This document shows, in pieces, positions 52,848 to 61,595 of a stretch of DNA of 64,000 bases (position 1 is the stretch's first letter; every line of letters starts with the position of its first letter). Made by a program: the position numbers and the translations under genes. The DNA is from Alistipes timonensis (GTDB lineage Bacteria; Bacteroidota; Bacteroidia; Bacteroidales; Muribaculaceae): contig JAMPHO010000002.1 in assembly GCA_023663385.1 (NCBI GenBank), positions 62,001 to 126,000 on the forward strand, read 5' to 3'. The notes below the pieces were generated by a model, which saw nothing but the letters and a program-made list of their open reading frames with translations, did no database searches and was not told where the DNA came from.

Positions 52848-54113
52848 ATGATTTTAAATAAGTGTTCGTTTTGTATTGAAAAATCTTTGCTTTGTTCCAT
52901 TGATATGTTGGAGCAAAATTTAATTAAATTAATCTCGGAAGAAATAAAATCTACAGACTTTCTGCAAAAAGCAAATTGTATTAAATGCAATGCGTTTGCT
53001 TATTATAGTATCAATTTAAGAAAAGTACAAGCAGACATATCAATATCACAAGCAGAACGTGCAGGAGGAGAATTAATTAAATCTGAAGGGCTGAAAGATA
53101 TTCAATCGTATTATATAGCTCAAATAGAAAAATTTGAAGCAATTTCAAAAAATGAATATGTTCTGCCCTGGACTATAGAAAATCACAACTGTAATACAGA
53201 AGAAATATGCCCAACCTGTAATGGCAAATGTGATTGTCCTGATTGTCATGGCGAACGATATATAGAATGTCCTGTTTGCGAAGGGGACAAAATTTGCCCT
53301 GAGTGTGATGGTGAAGGATCTTCTGTTTGTTTTGATTGTAATGGAACTGGAGAATGTTCAAGGTGTGACCATGGACATTATCATTGCAGAAAATGCCATG
53401 GAGAAGGATATGTAAATACAAAATCCGGTACAAAAGAATGTTCTAAGTGTCATGGACATGGTTCTGTGGAATGTTGGACATGTGGTGGGAGCGGTGTGTG
53501 TAGAACTTGTGGTGGTGAAGGAACATTGGAGTGTCGATATTGTTATGACACAGGCATTTGTGGGAAATGTCAAGGCAGAGGTTCTATTAAGTGTACAACA
53601 TGTCAAGCTTCAGGATTTTGTCCTAGATGTAAAGGAAGAGGTAAGATAGTATGTAGACGTTGTTTAGGTACTGGTGTATACCAATCATTTCAAACGGTTC
53701 GTCTAGACAAGACCGTTGAATGTTTTAACATTACTTCACACCCTTTGACCTTTCAAGGATTATTGGATAGTGATATGGAAAATATCTTTGATGAATCTAT
53801 TATTGAAGTCAATCCACACAATATTACAAAACAAAGGTTAGATAAATTTTATTCAAAGATTGAGCCTCATCATTTACAGAATATAAAAGGTGAAATTATT
53901 GATATTCTAAACAACGAGGATTCAGAAACTTACTGTAATATTGAGGGCCTGATACGAAAAATTCCTGTTGTCCAACATATGATTTCATATGCTGGTAAGT
54001 GCTTTAATATTTATATATTGACCAACAGTGGATATATTTATTATGACAAGCTACCATCTTTCTATGACCGTTTAAAATCAAAAATACTTAGTCGTTTCAC
54101 AAGAAAACATTAA
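52848..54113 (+). CDS. Protein with many DnaJ-type CxxCxGxG zinc-binding repeats
   Basis: A 421-residue protein. The centre (about 122-285) contains an unusually long series of CxxC and CxxCxGxG units, such as CPTCNGKCDCPDCHGE, CFDCNGTGECSRC, CRKCHGEGY, CSKCHGHGS and CRRCLGTG: more than twenty CxxC pairs, against four in DnaJ. There is no J domain. The N-terminal 120 residues and C-terminal 135 residues are unique. It may hold several zinc ions and act as a chaperone or scaffold. It stands 106 bases after the previous gene. Confidence 0.75.
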   Translation: MILNKCSFCIEKSLLCSIDMLEQNLIKLISEEIKSTDFLQKANCIKCNAFAYYSINLRKVQADISISQAERAGGELIKSEGLKDIQSYYIAQIEKFEAISKNEYVLPWTIENHNCNTEEICPTCNGKCDCPDCHGERYIECPVCEGDKICPECDGEGSSVCFDCNGTGECSRCDHGHYHCRKCHGEGYVNTKSGTKECSKCHGHGSVECWTCGGSGVCRTCGGEGTLECRYCYDTGICGKCQGRGSIKCTTCQASGFCPRCKGRGKIVCRRCLGTGVYQSFQTVRLDKTVECFNITSHPLTFQGLLDSDMENIFDESIIEVNPHNITKQRLDKFYSKIEPHHLQNIKGEIIDILNNEDSETYCNIEGLIRKIPVVQHMISYAGKCFNIYILTNSGYIYYDKLPSFYDRLKSKILSRFTRKH

Positions 54114-54117
54114 GAGA

Positions 54118-54150
54118 CAGCAGCCCACCCTAACCGATGGGCTGTTTCTG
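54118..54150 (+). terminator. Terminator of the zinc-protein cluster
   Basis: CAGCCCA (54121-54127) and TGGGCTG (54138-54144) stem, then TTTCTGTGTT, directly after the DnaJ-like gene. Confidence 0.6.
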
Positions 54151-54365
54151 TGTTATGGAGAAAAGAAAAAAATGAAGAGCCGTTGTTATGTCTCTTCGAC
54201 TTAACTTTTGCTCTTCGGTGGGCGTGATCGTTCTGTTGTATAGACTATAGCTGATACAATTACTAGATGCGTTTCCACCCTACCAATCGCAATTTGCGAC
54301 CATCTCTTCGATGTCGCCACGACCGGGCAATATTATAGGAGATTATCAAATTCGGCCACGCCCTC

Positions 54366-54533
54366 ATGGGCAAATTGACCAAATTATCCTATCTCAATTA
54401 TAAGGCATTGGGGCTATTACGGATGTTGGTCGGAGCTGCCGGAATTTTTGCGGCAAAATTCGGTGTAGCAAAATACCTTTTTTTTGACAAAGACAGTTCG
54501 GATTCAAGAAACTACATAGTAAGTGCGCACTAA
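54366..54533 (+). CDS. Small membrane protein (55 aa) in an otherwise gene-free gap
   Basis: ATG at 54366 opens 55 codons: MGKLTKLSYLNYKALGLLR, then a hydrophobic helix (MLVGAAGIFAAKFGVAKYLF) and a polar end (DKDSSDSRNYIVSAH). The basic start, one membrane helix and Asp/Ser-rich tail look like a genuine small membrane protein. The rest of the 620-base gap between 54114 and 54734 shows no other coding signal. Similar in size to the small genes at 41752 and 61365. Confidence 0.5.
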   Translation: MGKLTKLSYLNYKALGLLRMLVGAAGIFAAKFGVAKYLFFDKDSSDSRNYIVSAH

Positions 54534-54734
54534 CCATTGGCAATGTGCTATCTAAGTGTGAAAAAGTAGGTTGAAAACACGCTAATCCTTTATTATTGAG
54601 TGCCAGCAATGATGCCGCGCGCTGACAAACATGCCAAAAGCTTGCCGATGACGAATTTTAGCGATTAAAAGCGTAAAAAATGGGGATAAGAACCTTTATA
54701 AATCTTAATTATGTGGTAATTAATAATTTAACAA

Positions 54735-55031
54735 ATGAGATACTATAGAAATAAACCAACTGATGATTATGATGTGTACGAGATTGTACCATTTATTCCT
54801 GACAAATTTTATTTTGACATCTTAAAACTACAACTGTATGTTGGTGAGGAAAACTTCTGCCGTGGACTGACTATTGAAACCTCATTGTCTGAACTGTATG
54901 TCATATGTCCGCGAGAACGGGAGCGTGCCGATGCCTATGATTCTTTGATTAGGTTCCTAAAGACGGAACTTGAAATTGATCTGATCATATCAAACAACCG
55001 TTATGGAAATATCTCAGATACTCCTTGGTGA
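54735..55031 (+). CDS. Small protein (98 aa) with a frameshifted paralogue downstream
   Basis: A 98-residue soluble protein: FDILKLQLYVGEENFCRGLT, then LSELYVICPRERERADAYDS and LIRFLKTELEIDL. The overlapping downstream region encodes a related domain (LPELLAIVPRKRRRTDAYTS, LVRHLKQNYNITL), so a tandem duplication occurred. No signal or membrane segment. The Arg-rich turn before DAY is the most conserved part. Family unknown. Confidence 0.65.
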   Translation: MRYYRNKPTDDYDVYEIVPFIPDKFYFDILKLQLYVGEENFCRGLTIETSLSELYVICPRERERADAYDSLIRFLKTELEIDLIISNNRYGNISDTPW

Positions 55032-55306
55032 GAATGACGGATTTCTGCGTGGAGGTGACAATACTGATGTGACCGTTGGTAAATCAGTAGAACAAACACT
55101 TCCCCCGCAACTTGAAATTGACACTATGGCACTTAAACGCCATGTTGGAGGAGTCTGGTTTTCAAAGCGGACTCTACATTGATATGACATTACCTGAATT
55201 GCTTGCGATAGTTCCGCGCAAAAGACGGAGAACTGATGCTTACACTTCATTGGTTAGGCACTTGAAACAGAACTATAACATAACCCTAAACATTACAAAA
55301 AGATGA
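55003..55306 (+). pseudogene. Frameshifted paralogue of the preceding small protein
   Basis: The frame starting at ATG 55003 (MEISQILLGENDGFLRGG) reads to LEIDTMALKRHVGG near 55150 and then stops at 55182. The +1 frame continues with EESGFQSGLYIDMTLPELL, then RRRTDAYTS and ends at 55306. Joined, the two parts align along their length with the 54735-55031 protein (VGEENFCRGLTIETSL against VGEESGFQSGLYIDMTL). The shift lies near GTTGGAGGAGTCT. Either a broken gene or programmed frameshifting; I favour a broken gene. An ATG in the second frame (55112) could still give a 64-residue product. Confidence 0.65.
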
Positions 55307-55749
55307 AAAAGAAAATATTTATAGCGGGAGCCGTGCGCGAATATGACAGCGACGCTCCCAAGCAGTTTGAAACTGAAATTGAAGAGTATATAAAGCAAAA
55401 TCTCGTAAATACGGAATGCGCGGATGTTGTTAAAGTATTTACAACGGAATTATCAACCGATGTTCTATGTGTGAAATATGGGTTTACAACCGGCGACCAG
55501 CTTTCAGCAGGAACCATATACCGTCAATTATACCAGTGTTTCTTTGGCGATTGTAAGAATTTCGTCGCTAAACACTCCTTATGGTTCCCTATGGGCTTCG
55601 GACCGAGTTATCCCATAAATTGGCGCGTACCCATAGAACAAATAAAAGAGTATCACAAGAAAAATACAACGTTCTATGGCGGGAGCCGATATAAGGATAT
55701 GGATTTGAATGAGACATCGAATGGGCTGATTATCAACTTCAGATTTTAA
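55303..55749 (+). CDS. Hypothetical protein (148 aa)
   Basis: The start overlaps the end of the frameshifted gene (ATGA), so it belonged to the same translated unit. It is a soluble alpha/beta protein opening MKKKIFIAGAVREYDSDAPK, with a helix EIEEYIKQNL, a strand DVLCVKYGF and an aromatic C-terminal half (FVAKHSLWFPMGFGPSYPIN). No known motif. It converges on the minus-strand GIY-YIG gene 19 bases away. Confidence 0.6.
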   Translation: MKKKIFIAGAVREYDSDAPKQFETEIEEYIKQNLVNTECADVVKVFTTELSTDVLCVKYGFTTGDQLSAGTIYRQLYQCFFGDCKNFVAKHSLWFPMGFGPSYPINWRVPIEQIKEYHKKNTTFYGGSRYKDMDLNETSNGLIINFRF

Positions 55750-55768
55750 AAGAAATAGCGAGTCGGAA

Positions 55769-56770
55769 TTACTCCGACTTGCCTCCTTTTTCTTTCCATT
55801 CATCATACGCCTCTTGCGTGATTTTCTCAAAACTATAGCCCGACTTTTGGTGAACGCCGTTACTCTTGGTGAGCGCATAATTTATGCTTCCATCCTTTAA
55901 TCCGGTGGCAATTGCGGCATCAGTTTGGCAAAGATAGCAATCTACTTTGCCGTTGGAGTCAGTAACCTTAATACGTTGGCTATTATTTCGGACAGTTAGT
56001 TTTCGTTTTTCAACTGACTCCGGATTTATAGGATGATTTGCCCACCAGCCGCCGGGATTGTTCTCGCGCCATTTTCTTGCCCCTTCGGATGCTGCTTTGG
56101 GTTCAACGCCTTTCATGCGCTCTGATTGTTTGGCACACTGTTCATCGGAACGCTTCTTGCCTCTGTTGCCGTCGCCAATCTTAGCGCACGTTTCCGCGCT
56201 ATGGTGATAACCCTCGCGTTTCTTCAGCCCCTGCTCAATACTTGCCCTCGGCTGAGGCTTACCACGGCGATTGTCGCCATTTTGCTTACATCGCTCCTCA
56301 TTAAACTTCACCCCCTTATTCCCTTTGCCACCACGGTTGCCGTTAAAGCCGTTTTCATAGGAGTCAAAATGTGCAATCCATTTGGTCTCCAGTTCTTCGC
56401 TTATGGTCTTATATTCTTCCTCTGAGCAGACATTGAATCGTTCAAGTGTCTCATAAGTCCAATACTCCTTGCCCCACTTTGCTCGTGCATCCTTAAGTTT
56501 CTTACCGGCATAATTTCCACCATCGGGCTTATTCCACGAGGCTCTGCGGGTCTTCTCATCGTCAGTTTCCCCGACATAGCATTTGCCATCATAAAAAGGA
56601 TCGTTGCAATGTAGGATATATCGATATATAATGCCATGGATTATATAGGTCTCGGTTTGTGCGGAGGCTTCCTGTTGACAATCTTTCTTTTCCACGTCAG
56701 CATTGTCATTCTGACGGATACCATCGCTCAATCCGGAGCGATGAGTATCAGAAATTTCATTTTTATTCAT
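55769..56770 (-). CDS. GIY-YIG homing-type endonuclease with NUMOD motifs
   Basis: A 333-residue protein. The GIY-YIG core is at about 47-130: IIYRYILHC, then YVGET with a downstream Arg (KTRRASWNK) and a Glu-containing helix (ELETKWIAHFDSYENGFNGNRGG). Several NUMOD3-type DNA-binding repeats follow (HHSAETCAKIGDGNRGKKRSDEQCAKQ and similar), then a NUMOD1-like end (LCQTDAAIATGLKDGSINYAL). Such proteins spread themselves by cutting allelic sites. The N-terminus (~45 residues) is polar and unlike the family. It lies alone on the minus strand between two plus-strand units. Confidence 0.85.
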   Translation of the reverse strand: MNKNEISDTHRSGLSDGIRQNDNADVEKKDCQQEASAQTETYIIHGIIYRYILHCNDPFYDGKCYVGETDDEKTRRASWNKPDGGNYAGKKLKDARAKWGKEYWTYETLERFNVCSEEEYKTISEELETKWIAHFDSYENGFNGNRGGKGNKGVKFNEERCKQNGDNRRGKPQPRASIEQGLKKREGYHHSAETCAKIGDGNRGKKRSDEQCAKQSERMKGVEPKAASEGARKWRENNPGGWWANHPINPESVEKRKLTVRNNSQRIKVTDSNGKVDCYLCQTDAAIATGLKDGSINYALTKSNGVHQKSGYSFEKITQEAYDEWKEKGGKSE

Positions 56771-57015
56771 ATTGGTAAGGGGAAGACCGCCTTACCATCG
56801 GAGTTTCTTTAATCTTGTATCGGAAGATATTATCTCAGATAGAACGGCTCCCTATGGTAGCCAAATCCGTACAACTGCGGGTTTGGAGGCTTGCCGACGT
56901 TCCTTTTCATGTCCTCTTTTTCTTATGTATTCTTATGTAAATGGTTGTTTTATGCCTAAAAAACAAGACACTCGGGCAACTGAAAATCTTAATAGTGAAT
57001 GAAAAAACATATAAT

Positions 57016-58920
57016 ATGAAAAAGATAAATATTCAGATACCGAATGTTAAGTATCTGTCGGAGTGGAGCGACCTTGACGTGTCGCTTCCTCCGGGAAAGA
57101 TTATTGTAAATAAGATTGTATGCGGTTGCGGCATGACCGACTATTATCTGACAAATGACAAACCGGTGATTTTAGCAAGTCCTCGACGTGAGCTGATAGT
57201 CAGCAAGACACGAAACCCGAGAACCGCGCACGTTCACTATTTCGACCGCAGTGATGCCACGATAGATATAAAGACATCCATAGAGGCTCTTAGACGGTAT
57301 GTATTCAATCCATTTAGAGGCGATATGTTTGCGCCAAAGATAATGTGTACTTACGATTCTCTGTCGGTTGTGATAAATACACTTTCTGAGGATAATTGTC
57401 TTGACAGCTTCACTATTATTGGAGATGAGGCCACATGTATTTTTACGGATGCTCGCCTGAAAGGTGCAAAATGGTTGGATCTGGTCAACCTTATCGATGC
57501 AATCCCGAACCGTTGCGTATTCATTACGGCTACTCCGCTTAAAGAAGTGTATCTCGACCAAGTTCCGGTTTTCAACGCCATGACTTATGTTTCATTTGAC
57601 TGGCAACAGGCGCGACTGGAACAGATAACGCTGAAACGGCAGAAGATGACCGATACCAAAAGCGCGGTATCAGATATTATCCAGTCGTTTCGCACACTGG
57701 GATACTTCCAAAGCAAGATTATCGACGGGAAGGAGATGTATTCAACTGAAGCCGTTTTCTTCTTGAATAGCGTCAAGGATATAATCTCCATTGTCAGGAA
57801 TAACGGATTGTCAAATAAAGATACCCGTGTGGTGTGCGCCGAGAATAAAGAGAACAGTCGGTCGTTGAAGAAAGTTGGATTGCACATAGGGCATTTCCCG
57901 AGCGTTCAGGAATATCAGAAAAGCAACAAGACGTTTACATTCGTCACCCGCGCATCTTTTGAAGGTGCCGACCTATATTCCGACACTTGTTCGATATACG
58001 TTTTCGCCGATTCCAACAGAGAAACTCTTAGCCTTGATATCTCAATAGACCTGCCGCAGATTATAGGAAGGTGCCGCACGGCCTCAAATCCATTCAGGCA
58101 TGATATCAGATATTATTACAAAACCACCGATTCCGAGAGTTTCGACATTAACGTGGCAAAAGATGAGGTTCAGGCGAAGATTGACAAGTCAAACCGCCAG
58201 ATAACAAAGATGAATGGCTGCGATGACCCAGATATCATTGAGAAGTTCATCGATGCTCAAAAATCACAGCAATACCGCAAGGACTATGTTGATGTAATTA
58301 CCAACAATAACGGCACCTGCACATTGGCACTGAACTCACTGGTCATATTATCTGATTTGCGAGCTATAGAAATCAAGCATGAGCAATACCGCTCAAACTA
58401 TAGCGTGTTGTGTTACTTGAAGAGCAACGGTTATAATGCCGTGGACTACCATGCCCAAGGCAATACTCCATTTGCTGAGTTCTATCGTCGCTTTGACAAT
58501 GCCGGGTCTTTCACTGAACGGATGCAGATATATTCGGAATACTGCATTGACCCGGCAATCAGAAATGAAGCTGAAAAGGTAGCTGATATTCCGCTGTGTT
58601 ATAAACGGTATTTTGCAGTTTTAGGCCCCGACAAATGTCGTGCCTTAAAATATCGTGAGACAGATATTCGGAGGGAATATGATTTTGTCAATGCGTCGAA
58701 ACTAATCAGGGAGAAACTTGAGGAACGGATTTCCCCCGGCGCGATAATTGCCAAGGTTGAATTAAAGGTTATAATACAAGCGGTCTATGACAGCCTCTGC
58801 TTGTGCCGGACAGCTAAAGCGAGTGATATAATGGTCTATTTCCCGGATTCAATTGAAGCTAAACTTTCAGACCAACATGGGAAAAGAGTGAACGCCTTCA
58901 AAATCTTATATTTGACATGA
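57016..58920 (+). CDS. SF2 helicase-like protein with altered Walker A
   Basis: A 634-residue protein with start MKKINIQIPN; earlier in-frame codons give an unlikely leader. Motifs in helicase order are VNKIVCGCGMTDYYL (motif I, about 31-45, with Met replacing the Lys of GKT), IIGDEAT (motif II, 134-140), FITATPL (motif III, 169-175), FVTRASFEGADLYSD and QIIGRCR (motif VI region). The missing Lys puts ATP hydrolysis in doubt. The second half has no motif I recognise. It overlaps the next gene by four bases, pairing it with a primase-like protein; a replication role is inference. Confidence 0.75.
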   Translation: MKKINIQIPNVKYLSEWSDLDVSLPPGKIIVNKIVCGCGMTDYYLTNDKPVILASPRRELIVSKTRNPRTAHVHYFDRSDATIDIKTSIEALRRYVFNPFRGDMFAPKIMCTYDSLSVVINTLSEDNCLDSFTIIGDEATCIFTDARLKGAKWLDLVNLIDAIPNRCVFITATPLKEVYLDQVPVFNAMTYVSFDWQQARLEQITLKRQKMTDTKSAVSDIIQSFRTLGYFQSKIIDGKEMYSTEAVFFLNSVKDIISIVRNNGLSNKDTRVVCAENKENSRSLKKVGLHIGHFPSVQEYQKSNKTFTFVTRASFEGADLYSDTCSIYVFADSNRETLSLDISIDLPQIIGRCRTASNPFRHDIRYYYKTTDSESFDINVAKDEVQAKIDKSNRQITKMNGCDDPDIIEKFIDAQKSQQYRKDYVDVITNNNGTCTLALNSLVILSDLRAIEIKHEQYRSNYSVLCYLKSNGYNAVDYHAQGNTPFAEFYRRFDNAGSFTERMQIYSEYCIDPAIRNEAEKVADIPLCYKRYFAVLGPDKCRALKYRETDIRREYDFVNASKLIREKLEERISPGAIIAKVELKVIIQAVYDSLCLCRTAKASDIMVYFPDSIEAKLSDQHGKRVNAFKILYLT

Positions 58921-59906
58921 ATAATATATTTGATGTAAAAGTATCGTGGTTTGAGAATATCACGACCATAGAAAATGGGGACTTTGCTACGATTGAGTCC
59001 TTGCTGAATAGCATAAAGTTTGGTGGCAGAGATTTTGGATTAGCCCGAAAAATCGCGGGCATACGTTGCGAGGACAATAAAGATAACCGTGACGCTTTGA
59101 AAAGAAAACTTCCGGTAATAATGTGGCAGGGAGATTTTAACTCTCGATGTAAGATGGGACTCCAAAGACTATCCGGCATTGTCTGTATTGATGTTGACCA
59201 TATAGGGGCGGCAGGAGTGAATGGGTTGAAATCTATTATGGCAACTGTCCCGTGGTGTATAGCCGCATTCCGTAGCCCAAGTGGCGACGGGTTGAAGATT
59301 TTGGTATATACCGACATTACCGATTCTACGATTTATGAGAACTGTTATAGGCAACTTGAAGATATGTTTGCCAATCAGTTCAACATCGAGATTGATAAAC
59401 GTTGCCGTAACTATGCGCAAGGCTGTATTGCAAGCTACGATCCTGAGATACTCATTAACTTGAACGCACAACCCTTGCATATGGAATTCAAGCCTGAATT
59501 CGAGTCTATGACTGGTGGCAATATAATTGGCATAGAGGCTAACTTTACACCGGTTCACATCAGCAATACCCAGCGTATGCTAAATCAACTTCACGCGCAA
59601 ATGGAAAATCTATCGGATGAACAGATTCTCAAAATCCTCGACATCCGTTTCCACCGTTACCCCGACAATTATGTCGATGGCAACCGCACTAAATCAATAT
59701 TTGTGCAAGCCTCGGAACTCTGCAAGGCCGGAGTCCCTTATGAGATGGCAACCGACTATCTTCTGATGCAATTCAACCCGACAGGATACAATCCGGATAA
59801 GCTTCGCTATGAGGTATGCCGTGCCTACGATAAAAACAACGCTCTCTACGGCTCCAAGCGTGGCGAATACAAAAGCTACCGAAACTATAACTCGTCAAAA
59901 CCCTAA
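58917..59906 (+). CDS. VirE_N / BT4734-like N-terminal domain protein
   Basis: A 329-residue protein. The N-terminal ~200 residues carry the family marks LSGIVCIDVDHIG (about 80-92), FRSPSGDGLKILVYTD (about 118-133) and CRNYAQGCIASYDPEI. This family occurs in Bacteroidetes mobile elements next to DNA primase or helicase genes; the DVDH and SxSGxGLK motifs recall primase-polymerase (AEP-like) folds. The usual C-terminal helicase/primase part is absent. Instead there is a ~120-residue helical end. Translation is coupled to the helicase-like gene by an ATGA overlap. Confidence 0.8.
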   Translation: MNNIFDVKVSWFENITTIENGDFATIESLLNSIKFGGRDFGLARKIAGIRCEDNKDNRDALKRKLPVIMWQGDFNSRCKMGLQRLSGIVCIDVDHIGAAGVNGLKSIMATVPWCIAAFRSPSGDGLKILVYTDITDSTIYENCYRQLEDMFANQFNIEIDKRCRNYAQGCIASYDPEILINLNAQPLHMEFKPEFESMTGGNIIGIEANFTPVHISNTQRMLNQLHAQMENLSDEQILKILDIRFHRYPDNYVDGNRTKSIFVQASELCKAGVPYEMATDYLLMQFNPTGYNPDKLRYEVCRAYDKNNALYGSKRGEYKSYRNYNSSKP

Positions 59907-59911
59907 AAACA

Positions 59912-59940
59912 AAGGAGAGCAGTTACGCTCTCCTTATAGT
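59912..59940 (+). terminator. Terminator of the helicase operon
   Basis: AAGGAGAGC (59912-59920) and GCTCTCCTT (59927-59935), perfect 9-bp stem with 6-base loop and a T-rich tail, 6 bases after the stop. The following 120 bases to 60063 hold no gene. Confidence 0.8.
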
Positions 59941-60063
59941 TTTCGTCAGATTTAGGTATGCCTGTGATGTTGAGCTGAAAATGTGTAATCCCTGATAATC
60001 AGTGTGTGTAAAAGTCTTGAATGAATGTGTATCAACATAGCTGTACATATTTAGTTTTATCTC

Positions 60064-61362
60064 CTACACATTTTCCGATACGAGTTCGCTCCCTTTCTGC
60101 AACACTTTACCAAGGCCTTGTTTCGTCCTAATGTTATAATGACTAACTATGTATTCCAGAATTTCATCCTCGGTCATTTGCTGGAAATTGTGTTGGAAAC
60201 ATATATTATAGATATCCAGCTCTGGGAGATTGTCTATTATTCTATTCTCAGCACGTTGAATAGCATTCCGTACCGTATCCCGGTTCTTCAACTGATATTC
60301 GTCTTTATATTGGTTAAATATCTCGTTGTAAGACTTTTGAGGGTACTCGTTGTGAAAAATTGTTTCTGCTTCAGTGTCAACTGGTTTTCGAGTGTCTGCG
60401 TTGCCTTTTGTATCGGGAATATCCGACACAACCGTAGTCACTTGCGGATTACTTGCATCCGCTCTCTCAAAATGCATATACGGCGATAGGACACGTCGCA
60501 ACAGGACAGTTTCCTGCGGGCCATCTTTGCGCTTTTTTATATGCATTATATTCGTCGTTCCACTCGGATCGTCCTTGTTCACACTCATATCAATGAACGT
60601 TTCTGAGTCTTCGTACCAAACACTTGACCCTCGCACTCCGCCGGATGATGGGGTCTTATGCGTAACAATGATAAATGTTATAGTTTGTCCCTGCTTATTG
60701 CTATGTGCGCGTACACGTTTGAGCTCATTGATAAATCGACGAACTCCGTTGAGTTTTAACTCATCCGTGTTAAGTAGGGACGAAGGGGTGTCAATTATTA
60801 TGCAGCAGTTGTCATTGGCTTTTGCGATTGAGCCTTCCAGTGACTTTATAAAGGCATCCATGTTTGAAAATCTACATTCTTTGAATAATTTAATACGTTC
60901 TCCAAGTTGCGTTAACTTTTCTCCGTAATGTGCTTTGAATTTAATATCTCGCTCGGTATGATACCAAATGCACTTAAACGGTGGAAGCGGCTTCCCTGAA
61001 TTGTCGGAGAGTAACCCGTAGGGGGCTCCATCGCAGGCTTCAGAAGTCAATGTTAATGCAAAAGGAGATTTCCCGCTTCCCGGTAATCCATTGAGGTCTA
61101 TAATAGTTCCACTTTGACCGACAATGGGTGTCGCGGGTGGGTCATCAGGGATATTGTCACCATTCGTCGGTTCATTACACGATGGGCAAATCAGAGGAGA
61201 GCCAATTGATGGTAGTGAGGGCTTCTTTACGTTCTTGATGTTGAGTTTACCCTTATTTTGAGTAACAATCAGACCAAAAACGGTTACTAACCCCAATGCC
61301 GTCGCTAATTTCAGGAAGAATTGGCATGCTTCCTTATTTTGCTTCTGCGTTAGTTTCTTCAT
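60064..61362 (-). CDS. Membrane-anchored RecA-like/RepA-type ATPase
   Basis: A 432-residue protein with start MKKLTQKQNK, which follows the preceding small gene's stop by two bases. One membrane helix lies near the N-terminus (about 14-33, FFLKLATALGLVTVFGLIV). A CPSC motif (59-62) and a RecA-like ATPase core follow: GLPGSGKS Walker A (92-99), CCIIIDTPSSLL Walker B (about 190-201) and FIIVTHKTPSSGG sensor region. The C-terminus is a helical DNA-binding-like domain (KNRDTVRNAIQRAENRI). The fold resembles RepA-type replication ATPases of mobile elements, but the membrane anchor is unusual. Confidence 0.75.
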   Translation of the reverse strand: MKKLTQKQNKEACQFFLKLATALGLVTVFGLIVTQNKGKLNIKNVKKPSLPSIGSPLICPSCNEPTNGDNIPDDPPATPIVGQSGTIIDLNGLPGSGKSPFALTLTSEACDGAPYGLLSDNSGKPLPPFKCIWYHTERDIKFKAHYGEKLTQLGERIKLFKECRFSNMDAFIKSLEGSIAKANDNCCIIIDTPSSLLNTDELKLNGVRRFINELKRVRAHSNKQGQTITFIIVTHKTPSSGGVRGSSVWYEDSETFIDMSVNKDDPSGTTNIMHIKKRKDGPQETVLLRRVLSPYMHFERADASNPQVTTVVSDIPDTKGNADTRKPVDTEAETIFHNEYPQKSYNEIFNQYKDEYQLKNRDTVRNAIQRAENRIIDNLPELDIYNICFQHNFQQMTEDEILEYIVSHYNIRTKQGLGKVLQKGSELVSENV

Positions 61363-61364
61363 TT

Positions 61365-61538
61365 TTAAGTTTTTTGTCCATTGGAGACCGGTCTTACATC
61401 TTCCTGAAGTCCGCAGATATGATAGTATGCGGCAAAAACTAAACATGCAAGGCAGAGTAAGCCGGATACTGTGATGAGAATATTCGGCCTGTTTAAGTCT
61501 CCCTTTAGGCTTATCCTTAAATATTTAGATAAGTTCAT
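61365..61538 (-). CDS. Small membrane protein (57 aa) upstream of the ATPase
   Basis: ATG at 61538-61536 opens 57 codons ending TAA at 61365, two bases before the ATPase start. It reads MNLSKYLRISLKGDLNRPN, then a membrane helix (ILITVSGLLCLACLVFAAYY) and a polar end (GLQEDVRPVSNGQKT). The tight spacing and the single membrane helix support a real gene, probably a partner of the membrane-anchored ATPase. Confidence 0.6.
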   Translation of the reverse strand: MNLSKYLRISLKGDLNRPNILITVSGLLCLACLVFAAYYHICGLQEDVRPVSNGQKT

Positions 61539-61595
61539 TGTATTTGTTTAAGGAGCTACTCTTTCGAGTAGCCCCCAGATTCTACATCCTGCTCC

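Noticed and set aside
54394..54609. Minus-strand frame of 71 codons
   Set aside because: It opposes the 55-codon membrane-protein frame, which has a far more natural sequence.
60374..60928. Plus-strand frame of 184 codons opposite the ATPase gene
   Set aside because: The opposite strand has a complete Walker A/B ATPase; this frame has no motif.
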